Positions 1-7,544 of a DNA stretch of 54,231 nt are shown here, piece after piece. Under the pieces are notes generated by a model that was given only the letters and a program-made list of their open reading frames with translations, had not been told where the DNA came from and made no database searches. A program made the position numbers and the translations under genes. The stretch is from Lachnospiraceae bacterium (GTDB lineage Bacteria > Bacillota > Clostridia > Lachnospirales > Lachnospiraceae), in contig JAIECJ010000072.1 in the NCBI GenBank assembly GCA_029068555.1, positions 1 to 54,231 on the forward strand, in the 5' to 3' direction. Each line of letters begins with the position of its first letter. Position 1 is the stretch's first letter.

Positions 1-119
1 CATAACACCAAAGTCTATGAAATCTTCTGGTAATAAATTACTGTAAATTTTCTATATATTATATCAAATGGCATGAAAATTTTATACAAAACGACGAATT
101 ATTCAAAAGGATGGAAGAA

Positions 120-1469
120 ATGTCCGCTGACAATACCATAACGAAAACGGTCTGGCAGTATAGCGAACCGCTGCCGGGGGAGACAATGGAGTTTTTAAAA
201 GGCATTGCCCTTGATTACTGCAAAGTCAAAAATTATGTTTATAGAAAGTATTCCGGGGTCAAAAATTTGAACAACCTGACACCGGTTTATGGTATTTTGA
301 ACGAGATGCGTCACTGTGGACTGCGGGAACAGTTAAATCTTCCGGCTGTATACTATGAGCTTGCGATAGCAGATGCTGTCACAAATATTAAATGCAGCTG
401 GGGGACTGTGAAGAATAAAATTGGTGAGTGCGTTGCGGCAAATGAAAACCTGAGTGATGATGACCGGAAATATTTGCGGACGGTTTTAAAGATGGGTGGC
501 GTATATGCTGCTGTTTTAAATCGTCAGGAATATGAGATGCCACGAAATGCAAGGGGACTTGATATAGATGTAAAACGTCTGAATAATCTATTATGCAGAC
601 TGACTAGGAGATATCTGACACAGCCCAAAACAGCGTGCACGGATTCTTTCCGTATATCGCCGAACGGCTATTCCTATAAGGATGGAGCGATACGTATTGT
701 TTGCAGGATTCCACGGAAGAGAGTCTCCATTCCGCTAAAAGATAACCGCATTTTTGACAGGCAGATTCAACTGCATATCAGGCAGAATGATGTCGTACTT
801 GCAGTGCCGGTTGAGACCAGGGTGAAGAAACATGAGGACTATACGGGCACGATTTATGTGCATATTGGGAATCAAAATATGTTTACGCTTTCGAATGGAC
901 ACATATATGGAGCGTTGCTGGAAGAACTGACAAATCCGGAAACGGAGCGTCTTGCAAGGAAAAACCGTGAACGCCGCAGAATGTATACTGCGTATATACA
1001 GAGCGCTGAAAGCGGAGATACGCATAAGGCGGAAAAGATAACAGTCAACAACCTTGGAAAGTCCAAGTATGACAGGCAGAAGGAAAAAGAAAAGGTCAAG
1101 ACGATAACATTTATTAACACCGAAATCAACAGGATGATAAAAGAGGAAAAGCCTGCCCGAATTGTGATAACAAAACCAGTTACGAATAATAAGTCTAAAA
1201 TATATGTGAAATCAGTCAACAGAAAATTGACGCGCAATTTTCATGGTTATATCAGACAAAGGCTTGCATACAAATGCAGGATCCATTCCGTTGAACTTGT
1301 TGAGATTAGCGCAAACCAGACAGGTAAAATCTGTTCTGTGTGTGGTGCGGAAGGGAAAAGGCAGGGAAGGGAATTTGTGTGTGAAAGTTGTGGGCTGCAT
1401 ACAACAATAGCCCAGAATACGGCAAAAAACATACAACAGAAATGTGCAGCAGAAGCATTGGATGAATAA
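120..1469 (+). CDS. Nuclease-dead TnpB-family protein (TldR-like)
   Basis: The protein (449 aa) has a TnpB/IS605 OrfB C-terminal half: a RuvC-I strand followed by a TLSNG turn, a RuvC-II strand, a zinc ribbon (C405, C408, C421, C424) and a terminal NTAKNI helix. In active TnpB the catalytic triad is D-E-D. Here the aligned positions are H248 (context VHIGNQ), T351 (context IVITKP) and A431 (six residues after the ribbon's last CG, two before N433), so all three acidic residues are gone. The frame is intact and the rest of the fold is conserved, so this is not simple decay. By analogy with TldR proteins it is expected to bind a guide RNA and DNA without cutting. No tnpA is visible, but only 119 bases lie upstream. 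ATG 120 is preferred over ATG 111 because the AAAAGG ribosome site at 105-110 abuts 111. A structured non-coding stretch follows directly. A degenerate transposon relic is the alternative. Confidence 0.85.
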   Translation: MSADNTITKTVWQYSEPLPGETMEFLKGIALDYCKVKNYVYRKYSGVKNLNNLTPVYGILNEMRHCGLREQLNLPAVYYELAIADAVTNIKCSWGTVKNKIGECVAANENLSDDDRKYLRTVLKMGGVYAAVLNRQEYEMPRNARGLDIDVKRLNNLLCRLTRRYLTQPKTACTDSFRISPNGYSYKDGAIRIVCRIPRKRVSIPLKDNRIFDRQIQLHIRQNDVVLAVPVETRVKKHEDYTGTIYVHIGNQNMFTLSNGHIYGALLEELTNPETERLARKNRERRRMYTAYIQSAESGDTHKAEKITVNNLGKSKYDRQKEKEKVKTITFINTEINRMIKEEKPARIVITKPVTNNKSKIYVKSVNRKLTRNFHGYIRQRLAYKCRIHSVELVEISANQTGKICSVCGAEGKRQGREFVCESCGLHTTIAQNTAKNIQQKCAAEALDE

Positions 1470-1509
1470 ACAAGCAGAAATGGTTAATATGTATAAATCT
1501 GAGAATAAA

Positions 1510-1802
1510 TGATCGGATGATGATTTTACCGCGAAGCGGATCACAGAGAATATACATTGACATAGAGAATCCGGCGAGCCGGATTTCTGCACCGGAGTGT
1601 GCAGAAAAGCAAAAAGTCGGCATTGGCTAAGCTGGCATGTCAGGTTACGACATGTGACGCTTTCGGGTATGCCAGGACCGCAGCTTATGCGGAGCGAAGC
1701 AGATTTTGTGCCTATGCATAAAGTCTACAGACAGAAATGTCCCGATAATGCGTATGATAATAAACTGAAAAGTTTCAGTTAGAAGAACGGATCGCCGTTC
1801 TT
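1510..1802 (+). ncRNA. Hairpin-dense candidate structured RNA (guide scaffold or operon leader)
   Basis: The roughly 370 bases between the dead TnpB gene and the first glycan gene have no credible ORF but contain many compact inverted repeats. These are CCGC/GCGG at 1529-1539, a 7-bp stem at 1568-1585, a 7-bp stem at 1586-1605, CTGGCAT (1632-1638) with ATGCCAG (1669-1675) alternating with CATGTC (1636-1641) and GACATG (1649-1654), CCGCA/TGCGG at 1678-1692, an 8-bp stem at 1763-1780 and an 8-bp stem at 1783-1802. Loops are short (CGAG, ATCG, GAA). No U-tract follows the last hairpin, so it is not an ordinary terminator, and transcription could run into the gene at 1844. TnpB and TldR guide RNAs are encoded at and beyond the 3' end of the protein gene, which fits the position. 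The true 5' and 3' ends and any guide segment cannot be fixed by eye. Confidence 0.65.
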
Positions 1803-1843
1803 GGCAGAAGATGATTGATTGAAATATGGAATTGAGGAAATCT

Positions 1844-4402
1844 ATGAGAAAGGCACAGAGGCAGCAGGCGGAAGAACTGATCAGACAGATGGAAGAAGCA
1901 CATGATCAGATAAAAAAGTTCATAGAACAAGGCAGTACTCTTTCTGCGGCGGAGCTTTTGGAGGAGTGCCAGAACGGTGGGATTACCATAGGGACGCTGA
2001 TTGAGATGACAGAAGGCGACGGACATCCTACCGTATTATTGTTGGAAGAATACTGTGAACTGACATATCAGATTCATGAGAAACTCACAAGTGGCTGTGA
2101 TGAAGAAATTAATATCAATAAAATATATAAATTATTAAGGCAGAAATTAATTAAGGCGGAAAATAGTTTAAAAAATGACATACATATCAGAAATATAGCA
2201 GTGTTCCTACCGTATAAGGCGAGTATGTGGGACAGTCTGGAGAGTGTCTGGAAAGCGGCGGACGAGGATGAATATTGTGACACATATGTTATTCCTATAC
2301 CATATTTTGACAAAAATCCAGATGGAAGTTTTCGTGAGATGCACGATGAAAGCAGCCAGTACCCCGCGTATGTCCCTGTCACAAGATATGACACGTTTGA
2401 TTTTGGGAAACATCGTCCGGATATGATATTTATTCATAATCCATACGATAATGTTAATTTTGTCACGAGTGTCCATCCCTTCTTTTACTCGGAAAATTTG
2501 AAAAAGTTCACGGATTGTCTTGTCTACATTCCATATTATTCGACGACAGGTGGAATGGCAGAGGGGCAGTCGTTATGTCCGGCATATCTGAATGCAGACT
2601 ACATTGTTATTCAGTCTGAAATATACAGAAAATTTTTTGACAGCCAGATACCAGATGAGAAGTTTCTGGCACTGGGATCGCCCAAATTTGACAGCGTCAT
2701 ACATAAGTGCCAGAATCCGCCGGAAACACCTGACAGCTGGAAAGAGAAGATGACAGGCAGAAAAGTATATTTCTATAATACAAGTATTGGCGGCATGCTG
2801 GCAGACACGGATATGTTTCTCAAAAAAATGCGCTATGTGTTTGATACATTTAGGGGAAGGGATGATGTCTGCCTTTTGTGGCGCCCGCACCCACTTATGG
2901 ATTCGTCCTTTGATTCCATGAGACGGCACTATAAAGCGCAGTATGATGCACTAAAAAGTGAGTACATTGATAGCAATATAGGGATTTTAGATGAGACGCC
3001 GGATATAGAATGTTCTATAGCGTTGTCTGATGCATATATTGGTGATTCGGGGACAAGCGTTACATCATTGTTTGGAGTAGCCGGAAAGCCGCTTTTTATA
3101 TTGAACAATTACATCAATACCCTTCCGGGAAAAGATGACTGGCGCGGAGAGTGGTTGATTCCCCAGTTTGACATATGGGGAAATGATAAATACATGGTCA
3201 CAAAAAATAACCAGTTGTGGATATCTGAGAACTGTGATTATCATTACAGATTTTATATGGACTTGGGAAATGAATATTCCGGTGGGGCATATTATTTAAA
3301 GGCTGTGGAAATTAGCGGCAGGATATATGTGCTGCCGTGGAATGCCAGACATATTCTGGTGATAGAGAACAATAAAATCCGAAAGATTGATTTTGGGGGC
3401 GACTTTGCCAAGTCAGGTGCTTTCTATGATTACTATTATAGTGAAAAGTATATTTTTCTGCTTCCGTTTCGCTACCCACACCTTGTCAGATTTGATGTGG
3501 ATACAGAGCAGGTTTCTTATCTGACAGGAATCAGTCAGTTTAACGTCCGGAATGTGAATGGTGAATGGCTCAGGGGCGGTGTGGCGCCATATGGGAACGA
3601 ACTTGCCTTTGCTTCCCCGTCAGACAATCAGTTTGTGTTTGTGGATATGGAGACATTACAGGTGAGGGAGCTTGCGTGTAACATAAATCACAGCAGCGGG
3701 ACGTTCGTGGTTGTACCAGAGAACGATAACTTGTGGCTTTTGCCGATGAAAGGCATGGCTGTGACATGCTGGAATCCCAAGACTGGTGAAGCAGCCGAGT
3801 ACAGCAGTGTTCCGCAGGGGTTTAAGTCAGTAAGGTGGCCGGAGGAAATCGAGTGCGACGAAAAGCCGTTTAGCAACATATCATTTTCACAGGAGAGTGG
3901 AAAAGAGAATATAGTCATATCACCGAGCTGGGGCAATATGTATTTGTCTCTTGACAGGGTTTCCGGAATGATGGAAGAATGGAAAATTCCGATAGCAAGT
4001 GCAAAACGGGGGAGGAACGGCTATTTTGTGTCATCATACATGGGAGGCTTTGCGGATATGTACGCAGCGCAGGGGAAAGCGCATCATCTGATGTGGAATG
4101 ACCCGGAAAGAAGGCTCTATGATGTCAACATTGACACAAAGGAATACAAAGAAATAAATGTTGAAATGGACTATGATGATTTGGTATCGCATATGTTTGG
4201 CTTTGCAGTGGAATCTGAGTGGATGCAGTATTGCCTGAATGAGAGCGCGATCCATTCGCTAAAAGATTTTATTGAGAATAAGATAACAGGAAGTCCGTTT
4301 GACAAAGACAGACAGACAAGGGCATTTGAAAAAATAAATGCAAACATTGACGGAACATGCGGCAGGGCGGTTTATAACACCGTGAAAGGAAAAATAGTGT
4401 GA
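1844..4402 (+). CDS. CDP-glycerol phosphotransferase-like enzyme with beta-propeller-like C-terminus
   Basis: A predicted 852-aa protein. The N-terminus (about 1-100) is charged and helical, likely coiled coil. Residues about 115-430 resemble the GT-B fold of the CDP-glycerol:poly(glycerophosphate) transferase family, with LLWRPHP near 344 and GDSGTSVTSLF near 400, the usual phosphate- and CDP-binding motifs. From about 440 to 750 the sequence becomes repetitive beta-strand units with aromatic NLW, RIYVLPW and YIFLLPF blades, which suggests a beta-propeller. Expected chemistry is transfer of a polyol phosphate from a CDP-activated donor; the acceptor is unknown. It is the first gene of the long operon, just after the structured RNA. 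ATG 1844 has GAGGA at 1834-1838; ATG 1826 is an alternative with a poorer ribosome site. The propeller is much longer than the usual TagB/TagF architecture. Confidence 0.75.
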   Translation: MRKAQRQQAEELIRQMEEAHDQIKKFIEQGSTLSAAELLEECQNGGITIGTLIEMTEGDGHPTVLLLEEYCELTYQIHEKLTSGCDEEININKIYKLLRQKLIKAENSLKNDIHIRNIAVFLPYKASMWDSLESVWKAADEDEYCDTYVIPIPYFDKNPDGSFREMHDESSQYPAYVPVTRYDTFDFGKHRPDMIFIHNPYDNVNFVTSVHPFFYSENLKKFTDCLVYIPYYSTTGGMAEGQSLCPAYLNADYIVIQSEIYRKFFDSQIPDEKFLALGSPKFDSVIHKCQNPPETPDSWKEKMTGRKVYFYNTSIGGMLADTDMFLKKMRYVFDTFRGRDDVCLLWRPHPLMDSSFDSMRRHYKAQYDALKSEYIDSNIGILDETPDIECSIALSDAYIGDSGTSVTSLFGVAGKPLFILNNYINTLPGKDDWRGEWLIPQFDIWGNDKYMVTKNNQLWISENCDYHYRFYMDLGNEYSGGAYYLKAVEISGRIYVLPWNARHILVIENNKIRKIDFGGDFAKSGAFYDYYYSEKYIFLLPFRYPHLVRFDVDTEQVSYLTGISQFNVRNVNGEWLRGGVAPYGNELAFASPSDNQFVFVDMETLQVRELACNINHSSGTFVVVPENDNLWLLPMKGMAVTCWNPKTGEAAEYSSVPQGFKSVRWPEEIECDEKPFSNISFSQESGKENIVISPSWGNMYLSLDRVSGMMEEWKIPIASAKRGRNGYFVSSYMGGFADMYAAQGKAHHLMWNDPERRLYDVNIDTKEYKEINVEMDYDDLVSHMFGFAVESEWMQYCLNESAIHSLKDFIENKITGSPFDKDRQTRAFEKINANIDGTCGRAVYNTVKGKIV

Positions 4403-4411
4403 AATCGGAGA

Positions 4412-4432
4412 TTTGGCTATTGCATGGAGGTT
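4412..4432 (+). repeat. Near-direct repeat, copy 1 (translation-leader type)
   Basis: This 21-base stretch matches 5858-5878 at 19 positions. Each copy contains a GGAGG ribosome site. Here the site is followed by GTG and an immediate stop, which looks like an orphaned start region. The two copies bracket the gene at 4466-5803. Confidence 0.4.
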
Positions 4433-4465
4433 CGTGTGAAAAATTGTTAAGAATGGGGAGTTTTA

Positions 4466-5803
4466 ATGGTTAAAGTAATTACATATGGAACATTTGACCT
4501 CCTTCATGAAGGGCATTACAGGCTGCTGCAGAGGGCAAAAGCACTTGGCGATTACCTGATTGTCGGCGTGACAACAGAAAAGTATGACATGGAAAGAGGA
4601 AAGCTGAATGTGGTAGATTCGCTTATGACGCGCATTGAAAATGTGAAAAAGACCGGATTTGTGGATGAAGTTATTATTGAAGAGACAAGTGGTCAAAAAA
4701 TAAGCGACGTCCAGAAATATCATGTGGATATTTTTACAGTCGGTTCGGACTGGGTGGGTACCTTCGACTATATGTCCGATTATTGCAAGGTTGTTTACCT
4801 TGAGCGCACCAAAAATATATCAAGCACCATGCTCCGGGAGAAGAACAGACGGATTCAGAAAATCGGCGTCATAGGGACAGGGAGGATTGCCGAGCGCTTT
4901 ATGCCGGAGGCGAAGCTTGTGAGCGGAATCAGCGCGCAGGGCGTATACAACCCACATCTTGAGAGTGCCAGACAGTTTGCGCAAAAGTGGGAAATTACTT
5001 CCTATGCAGATATCGAATCGTTTTATGATGATGTGGATGCAGTTTATGTGGCATCACCACACCAGACACACTACCACTACATTATGGAAGCGTTTGCACA
5101 TGGAAAACATGTCCTGTGTGAGAAGCCAATGGTACTCAAAAGGCAGCAGGCGGAGGAAGCTTATGCATATGCAAAAGCGCATCACCTGATACTGTTTGAG
5201 GGAATAAAGACAGCTTACTGTCCGGGATTTGAGAAACTGCTTGGAATTGCGTGCAGTGGAACTATTGGACATATACGGTATATTGACGCATGTTTTACGA
5301 AGCTTGAGGCAAAGGACAAACGGGAACGGACAGATAAAAAATATGGGGGAAGCTTTACGGAGCTTGGAAGCTATTGCCTGCTTCCCATTATCAAATTATT
5401 TGGAACAAAATATAGCGATATTCATTTTGACACCATACAGGACGAGAATCGACTAGATGTTTTTACAAAGGCTTCCCTGACCTTTTCAAGAGGAATCGCG
5501 ACTGCTACATGCGGGCTGGGCGTGAAGTCGGAAGGGCGCCTGCTGATAGCAGGGACAAAGGGGTATATCGTAGCAGAGGCGCCATGGTGGAAGACCACCT
5601 ATTTTGAAGTTCATTATGAGAATCCGGGTCAGGTTGAAAAATATTCGGAACGTTTTTTGGGTGACGGACTTCGCTATGAGATAAAAGATTTTTTAAATAT
5701 GATGAATGGAAATGATAAGAGCGCATTTAAACTGACAAGGAGTGAATCCATTGCAGCTGCAGATATTATGGAGAAATTCCTGGAATATGAAAATAGGGGG
5801 TAA
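4466..5803 (+). CDS. Cytidylyltransferase-Gfo/Idh/MocA oxidoreductase fusion
   Basis: Two enzymes in one chain of 445 aa. Residues 1-128 form a TagD-type nucleotidyltransferase: GTFDLLHEGH with the HxGH motif at 14-17 and ISSTMLR at 118-124, the signature of glycerol-3-phosphate or related cytidylyltransferases. Residues 132-445 form a Gfo/Idh/MocA dehydrogenase: a GTGRIA nucleotide loop at 137-142 and the EKP motif at 219-221, followed by the typical alpha/beta substrate domain. The combination suggests that a sugar or polyol phosphate is oxidised or reduced and activated as a CDP derivative by the same protein. It probably supplies the CDP-glycerol-transferase-like enzymes at 1844 and 10922. 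The ribosome site is GGGGAG shortly before ATG 4466. The substrate is not identifiable. Confidence 0.85.
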   Translation: MVKVITYGTFDLLHEGHYRLLQRAKALGDYLIVGVTTEKYDMERGKLNVVDSLMTRIENVKKTGFVDEVIIEETSGQKISDVQKYHVDIFTVGSDWVGTFDYMSDYCKVVYLERTKNISSTMLREKNRRIQKIGVIGTGRIAERFMPEAKLVSGISAQGVYNPHLESARQFAQKWEITSYADIESFYDDVDAVYVASPHQTHYHYIMEAFAHGKHVLCEKPMVLKRQQAEEAYAYAKAHHLILFEGIKTAYCPGFEKLLGIACSGTIGHIRYIDACFTKLEAKDKRERTDKKYGGSFTELGSYCLLPIIKLFGTKYSDIHFDTIQDENRLDVFTKASLTFSRGIATATCGLGVKSEGRLLIAGTKGYIVAEAPWWKTTYFEVHYENPGQVEKYSERFLGDGLRYEIKDFLNMMNGNDKSAFKLTRSESIAAADIMEKFLEYENRG

Positions 5804-5857
5804 GGTCTGTTAAAGCAGGCAGAAGGGCGTTAGCATAAAATTAGAAATTTGCAGGTG

Positions 5858-5878
5858 TTTGGCTATTACGTGGAGGTT
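5858..5878 (+). repeat. Near-direct repeat, copy 2
   Basis: This is the second copy of the 21-base sequence at 4412-4432, with two mismatches. Here its GGAGG is the functional ribosome site for ATG 5882. The pair could mark insertion of the intervening fusion gene or a duplicated leader. Confidence 0.4.
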
Positions 5879-5881
5879 GAC

Positions 5882-6610
5882 ATGAGACTATGGGCACACA
5901 GAGGATGCAGTCAGAGATATCCTGAAAACACGCTGCTTGCCTTTGAGAAAGCAGCAGCAGTAAAGAATCTGACAGGAATAGAGCTGGACATTCAGTTCAC
6001 AAAGGATGGAGAACTGGTTGTCATACATGATGAACGGGTGGACAGGACGACGGAGGGATTTGGTTTTGTCAAAGACTATACGCTTGCAGAAATAAAAGCG
6101 CTGCACATCTATGCAGGCAGCAATCCGACACAGTCGGTTCCGACAATGGATGAGGTGTTTGATTTGTTAGAACAGCGGCTGAAAACGGGAATGAAGCTCA
6201 ACATTGAGTTAAAGAACAGTATTTTTCCATATCCAGGTATGGAAAGCAAAATCGTAGAACTGGTACATAAGCGTGGATTACAGGATGCAGTTGTCTATTC
6301 GTCGTTCTATGCCAAATCGCTTGAGCAATTACAAAAGCTTGACCCAGAGGCAGAGCTTGGCATATTGGACAGCAAGGTTTCAGACTGTCTGTATAAATCA
6401 AAGGGAGAGTGTGGAGCGAAGGCGCTTCATCCGTATTGGAAAGAGATTGATCTTACAGCGGAGCAGCTGCAAGGGTATACGGTGCGGGCGTGGATGGGGG
6501 GACACCTCTATCCGGAGAAACCGACAGGCACAAAGCTTGATTTTGCACCGCTCGAGGCACAGGGTGTTACAGATTTGATACTGAATGAACCAGAAGCCTA
6601 CCTTGATTGA
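5882..6610 (+). CDS. Glycerophosphodiester phosphodiesterase family protein
   Basis: A GDPD TIM-barrel enzyme of 242 aa that hydrolyses glycerophosphodiesters to sn-glycerol-3-phosphate and an alcohol. The diagnostic N-terminus is present: HRG at 6-8, PENT at 14-17, an acidic IELDI strand near 37 and the VVIHDE loop near 54, which together make the metal and phosphate site. There is no signal peptide, so it is cytoplasmic. In this operon it may release or trim glycerol-phosphate (or another polyol phosphate) used by the neighbouring cytidylyltransferase and transferases. ATG 5882 is chosen because GGAGG sits five bases upstream; an in-frame TTG at 5849 lacks such a site. The substrate in this locus is inferred, the family is clear. 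Confidence 0.9.
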   Translation: MRLWAHRGCSQRYPENTLLAFEKAAAVKNLTGIELDIQFTKDGELVVIHDERVDRTTEGFGFVKDYTLAEIKALHIYAGSNPTQSVPTMDEVFDLLEQRLKTGMKLNIELKNSIFPYPGMESKIVELVHKRGLQDAVVYSSFYAKSLEQLQKLDPEAELGILDSKVSDCLYKSKGECGAKALHPYWKEIDLTAEQLQGYTVRAWMGGHLYPEKPTGTKLDFAPLEAQGVTDLILNEPEAYLD

Positions 6611-6653
6611 CGATGATGATTAGGTACCTGGTGCGCGAGTAAGGAGAACAAGT

Positions 6654-7544
6654 ATGGATCAGTACATCAGTATGGACTCTCAACAATATTTTGCATTCAA
6701 TATATGGAGTATAGAATCTGCAAAAGCAGTGATTGACGCAGCGGCGCAGGAAAAACAAAATGTAATTCTTCAGACTTCCATGAAAGCATTTGCAGAGTTG
6801 GATATAGAAGAAATGGCGGCGTATGTGAGAAGCTATGGAAAAAAGAAAAATGTCAGGGCATATCTGCATTTGGATCATTGCCGGAAAATAGAATATGTAC
6901 GTCAGGCAGCAGCATGCGGATGGGATTCTGTGATGATAGATGCCTCGGACAAGACACTTGAAGAGAACATTGAGATAACAAACGAAGTGACTGGAATAGT
7001 TAAAGGGAAAGGAATACTGGTTGAGGCGGAAGTAGGACAGATATGCGGACAGGAGGACGGGCTGGCGTCTGTTACGTCAGGTCTGGCGGCGATGGAAGAC
7101 ATTGAAAAATTTTTAAGAAACACAGATATTGACATGATTGCAGCAGCAGTCGGAACCGTGCATGGATTGTACAAAGGAACGCCGCATATTCACTATGACA
7201 TGATAAGCGACATTGCTGGGATAACAAATATTCCTTTCGTGGTTCACGGCGGGACAGGACTTACGGACGAAATACTGTTACAGCTGTTAATGCATAAGAA
7301 TGTTAAAAAAATAAATATTTCAACAGATGTAAAGCTTGCATACAGACGCGGAATTGAAGCATGTATGCACACAGGAAAAATGGATAAAGAGGGATTTAAT
7401 CCGTTAGATATACAGAAGTCAATCCACGATTCAATACGGGATATGGCGGCAGGAAAGATGAGACTGACAGGAAGGACTGACAAAGGTGAAGACAATACTT
7501 GTACTGAATATGGGAATGAAAAGCATACGAAGTATTCTGTTTGA
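6654..7544 (+). CDS. Class II (zinc) aldolase family protein
   Basis: 296 aa, resembling the class II fructose-/tagatose-bisphosphate aldolase family (Fba, GatY, KbaY). Visible motifs are HLDHC near residue 73 (the first zinc ligand region), VEAEVG near 123, AVGTVHG near 164 with the second zinc histidine, VVHGGTG near 198 and NISTDVK near 222 for phosphate binding. The reaction should be reversible aldol cleavage or condensation of dihydroxyacetone phosphate with an aldehyde. The gene downstream starts inside its last 59 bases, so the two are translationally coupled. With the FGGY kinase and Fe-ADH that follow, it suggests a route between a phosphorylated ketose, DHAP and a reduced C2-C4 product. 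The natural sugar is unknown. Confidence 0.88.
   Translation: MDQYISMDSQQYFAFNIWSIESAKAVIDAAAQEKQNVILQTSMKAFAELDIEEMAAYVRSYGKKKNVRAYLHLDHCRKIEYVRQAAACGWDSVMIDASDKTLEENIEITNEVTGIVKGKGILVEAEVGQICGQEDGLASVTSGLAAMEDIEKFLRNTDIDMIAAAVGTVHGLYKGTPHIHYDMISDIAGITNIPFVVHGGTGLTDEILLQLLMHKNVKKINISTDVKLAYRRGIEACMHTGKMDKEGFNPLDIQKSIHDSIRDMAAGKMRLTGRTDKGEDNTCTEYGNEKHTKYSV

Noticed and set aside
1-119. Shared 8-mer AAAGTCTA between 10-17 and 1720-1727 as an autoregulatory guide match
   Set aside because: An 8-base match between stretches of this size is expected by chance and is not at a plausible guide position.
1597-1782. 61-codon open frame
   Set aside because: It lies wholly within the hairpin region, has no ribosome site and no protein-like composition.
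1510-1802. Group I intron or IStron ribozyme
   Set aside because: TnpB-bearing IStrons contain group I introns, but the conserved P/Q/R/S core sequences were not recognisable and there is no split host gene here.
120-1802. CRISPR array or Cas12-type locus
   Set aside because: The protein looks Cas12-ancestor-like, but no direct repeats with regular spacers occur nearby, and the hairpins differ in sequence from each other.
4391-4405. 15-base exact match with 13784-13798
   Set aside because: Both cover gene ends in different frames; one such match is expected by chance in an AT-rich window of this size.
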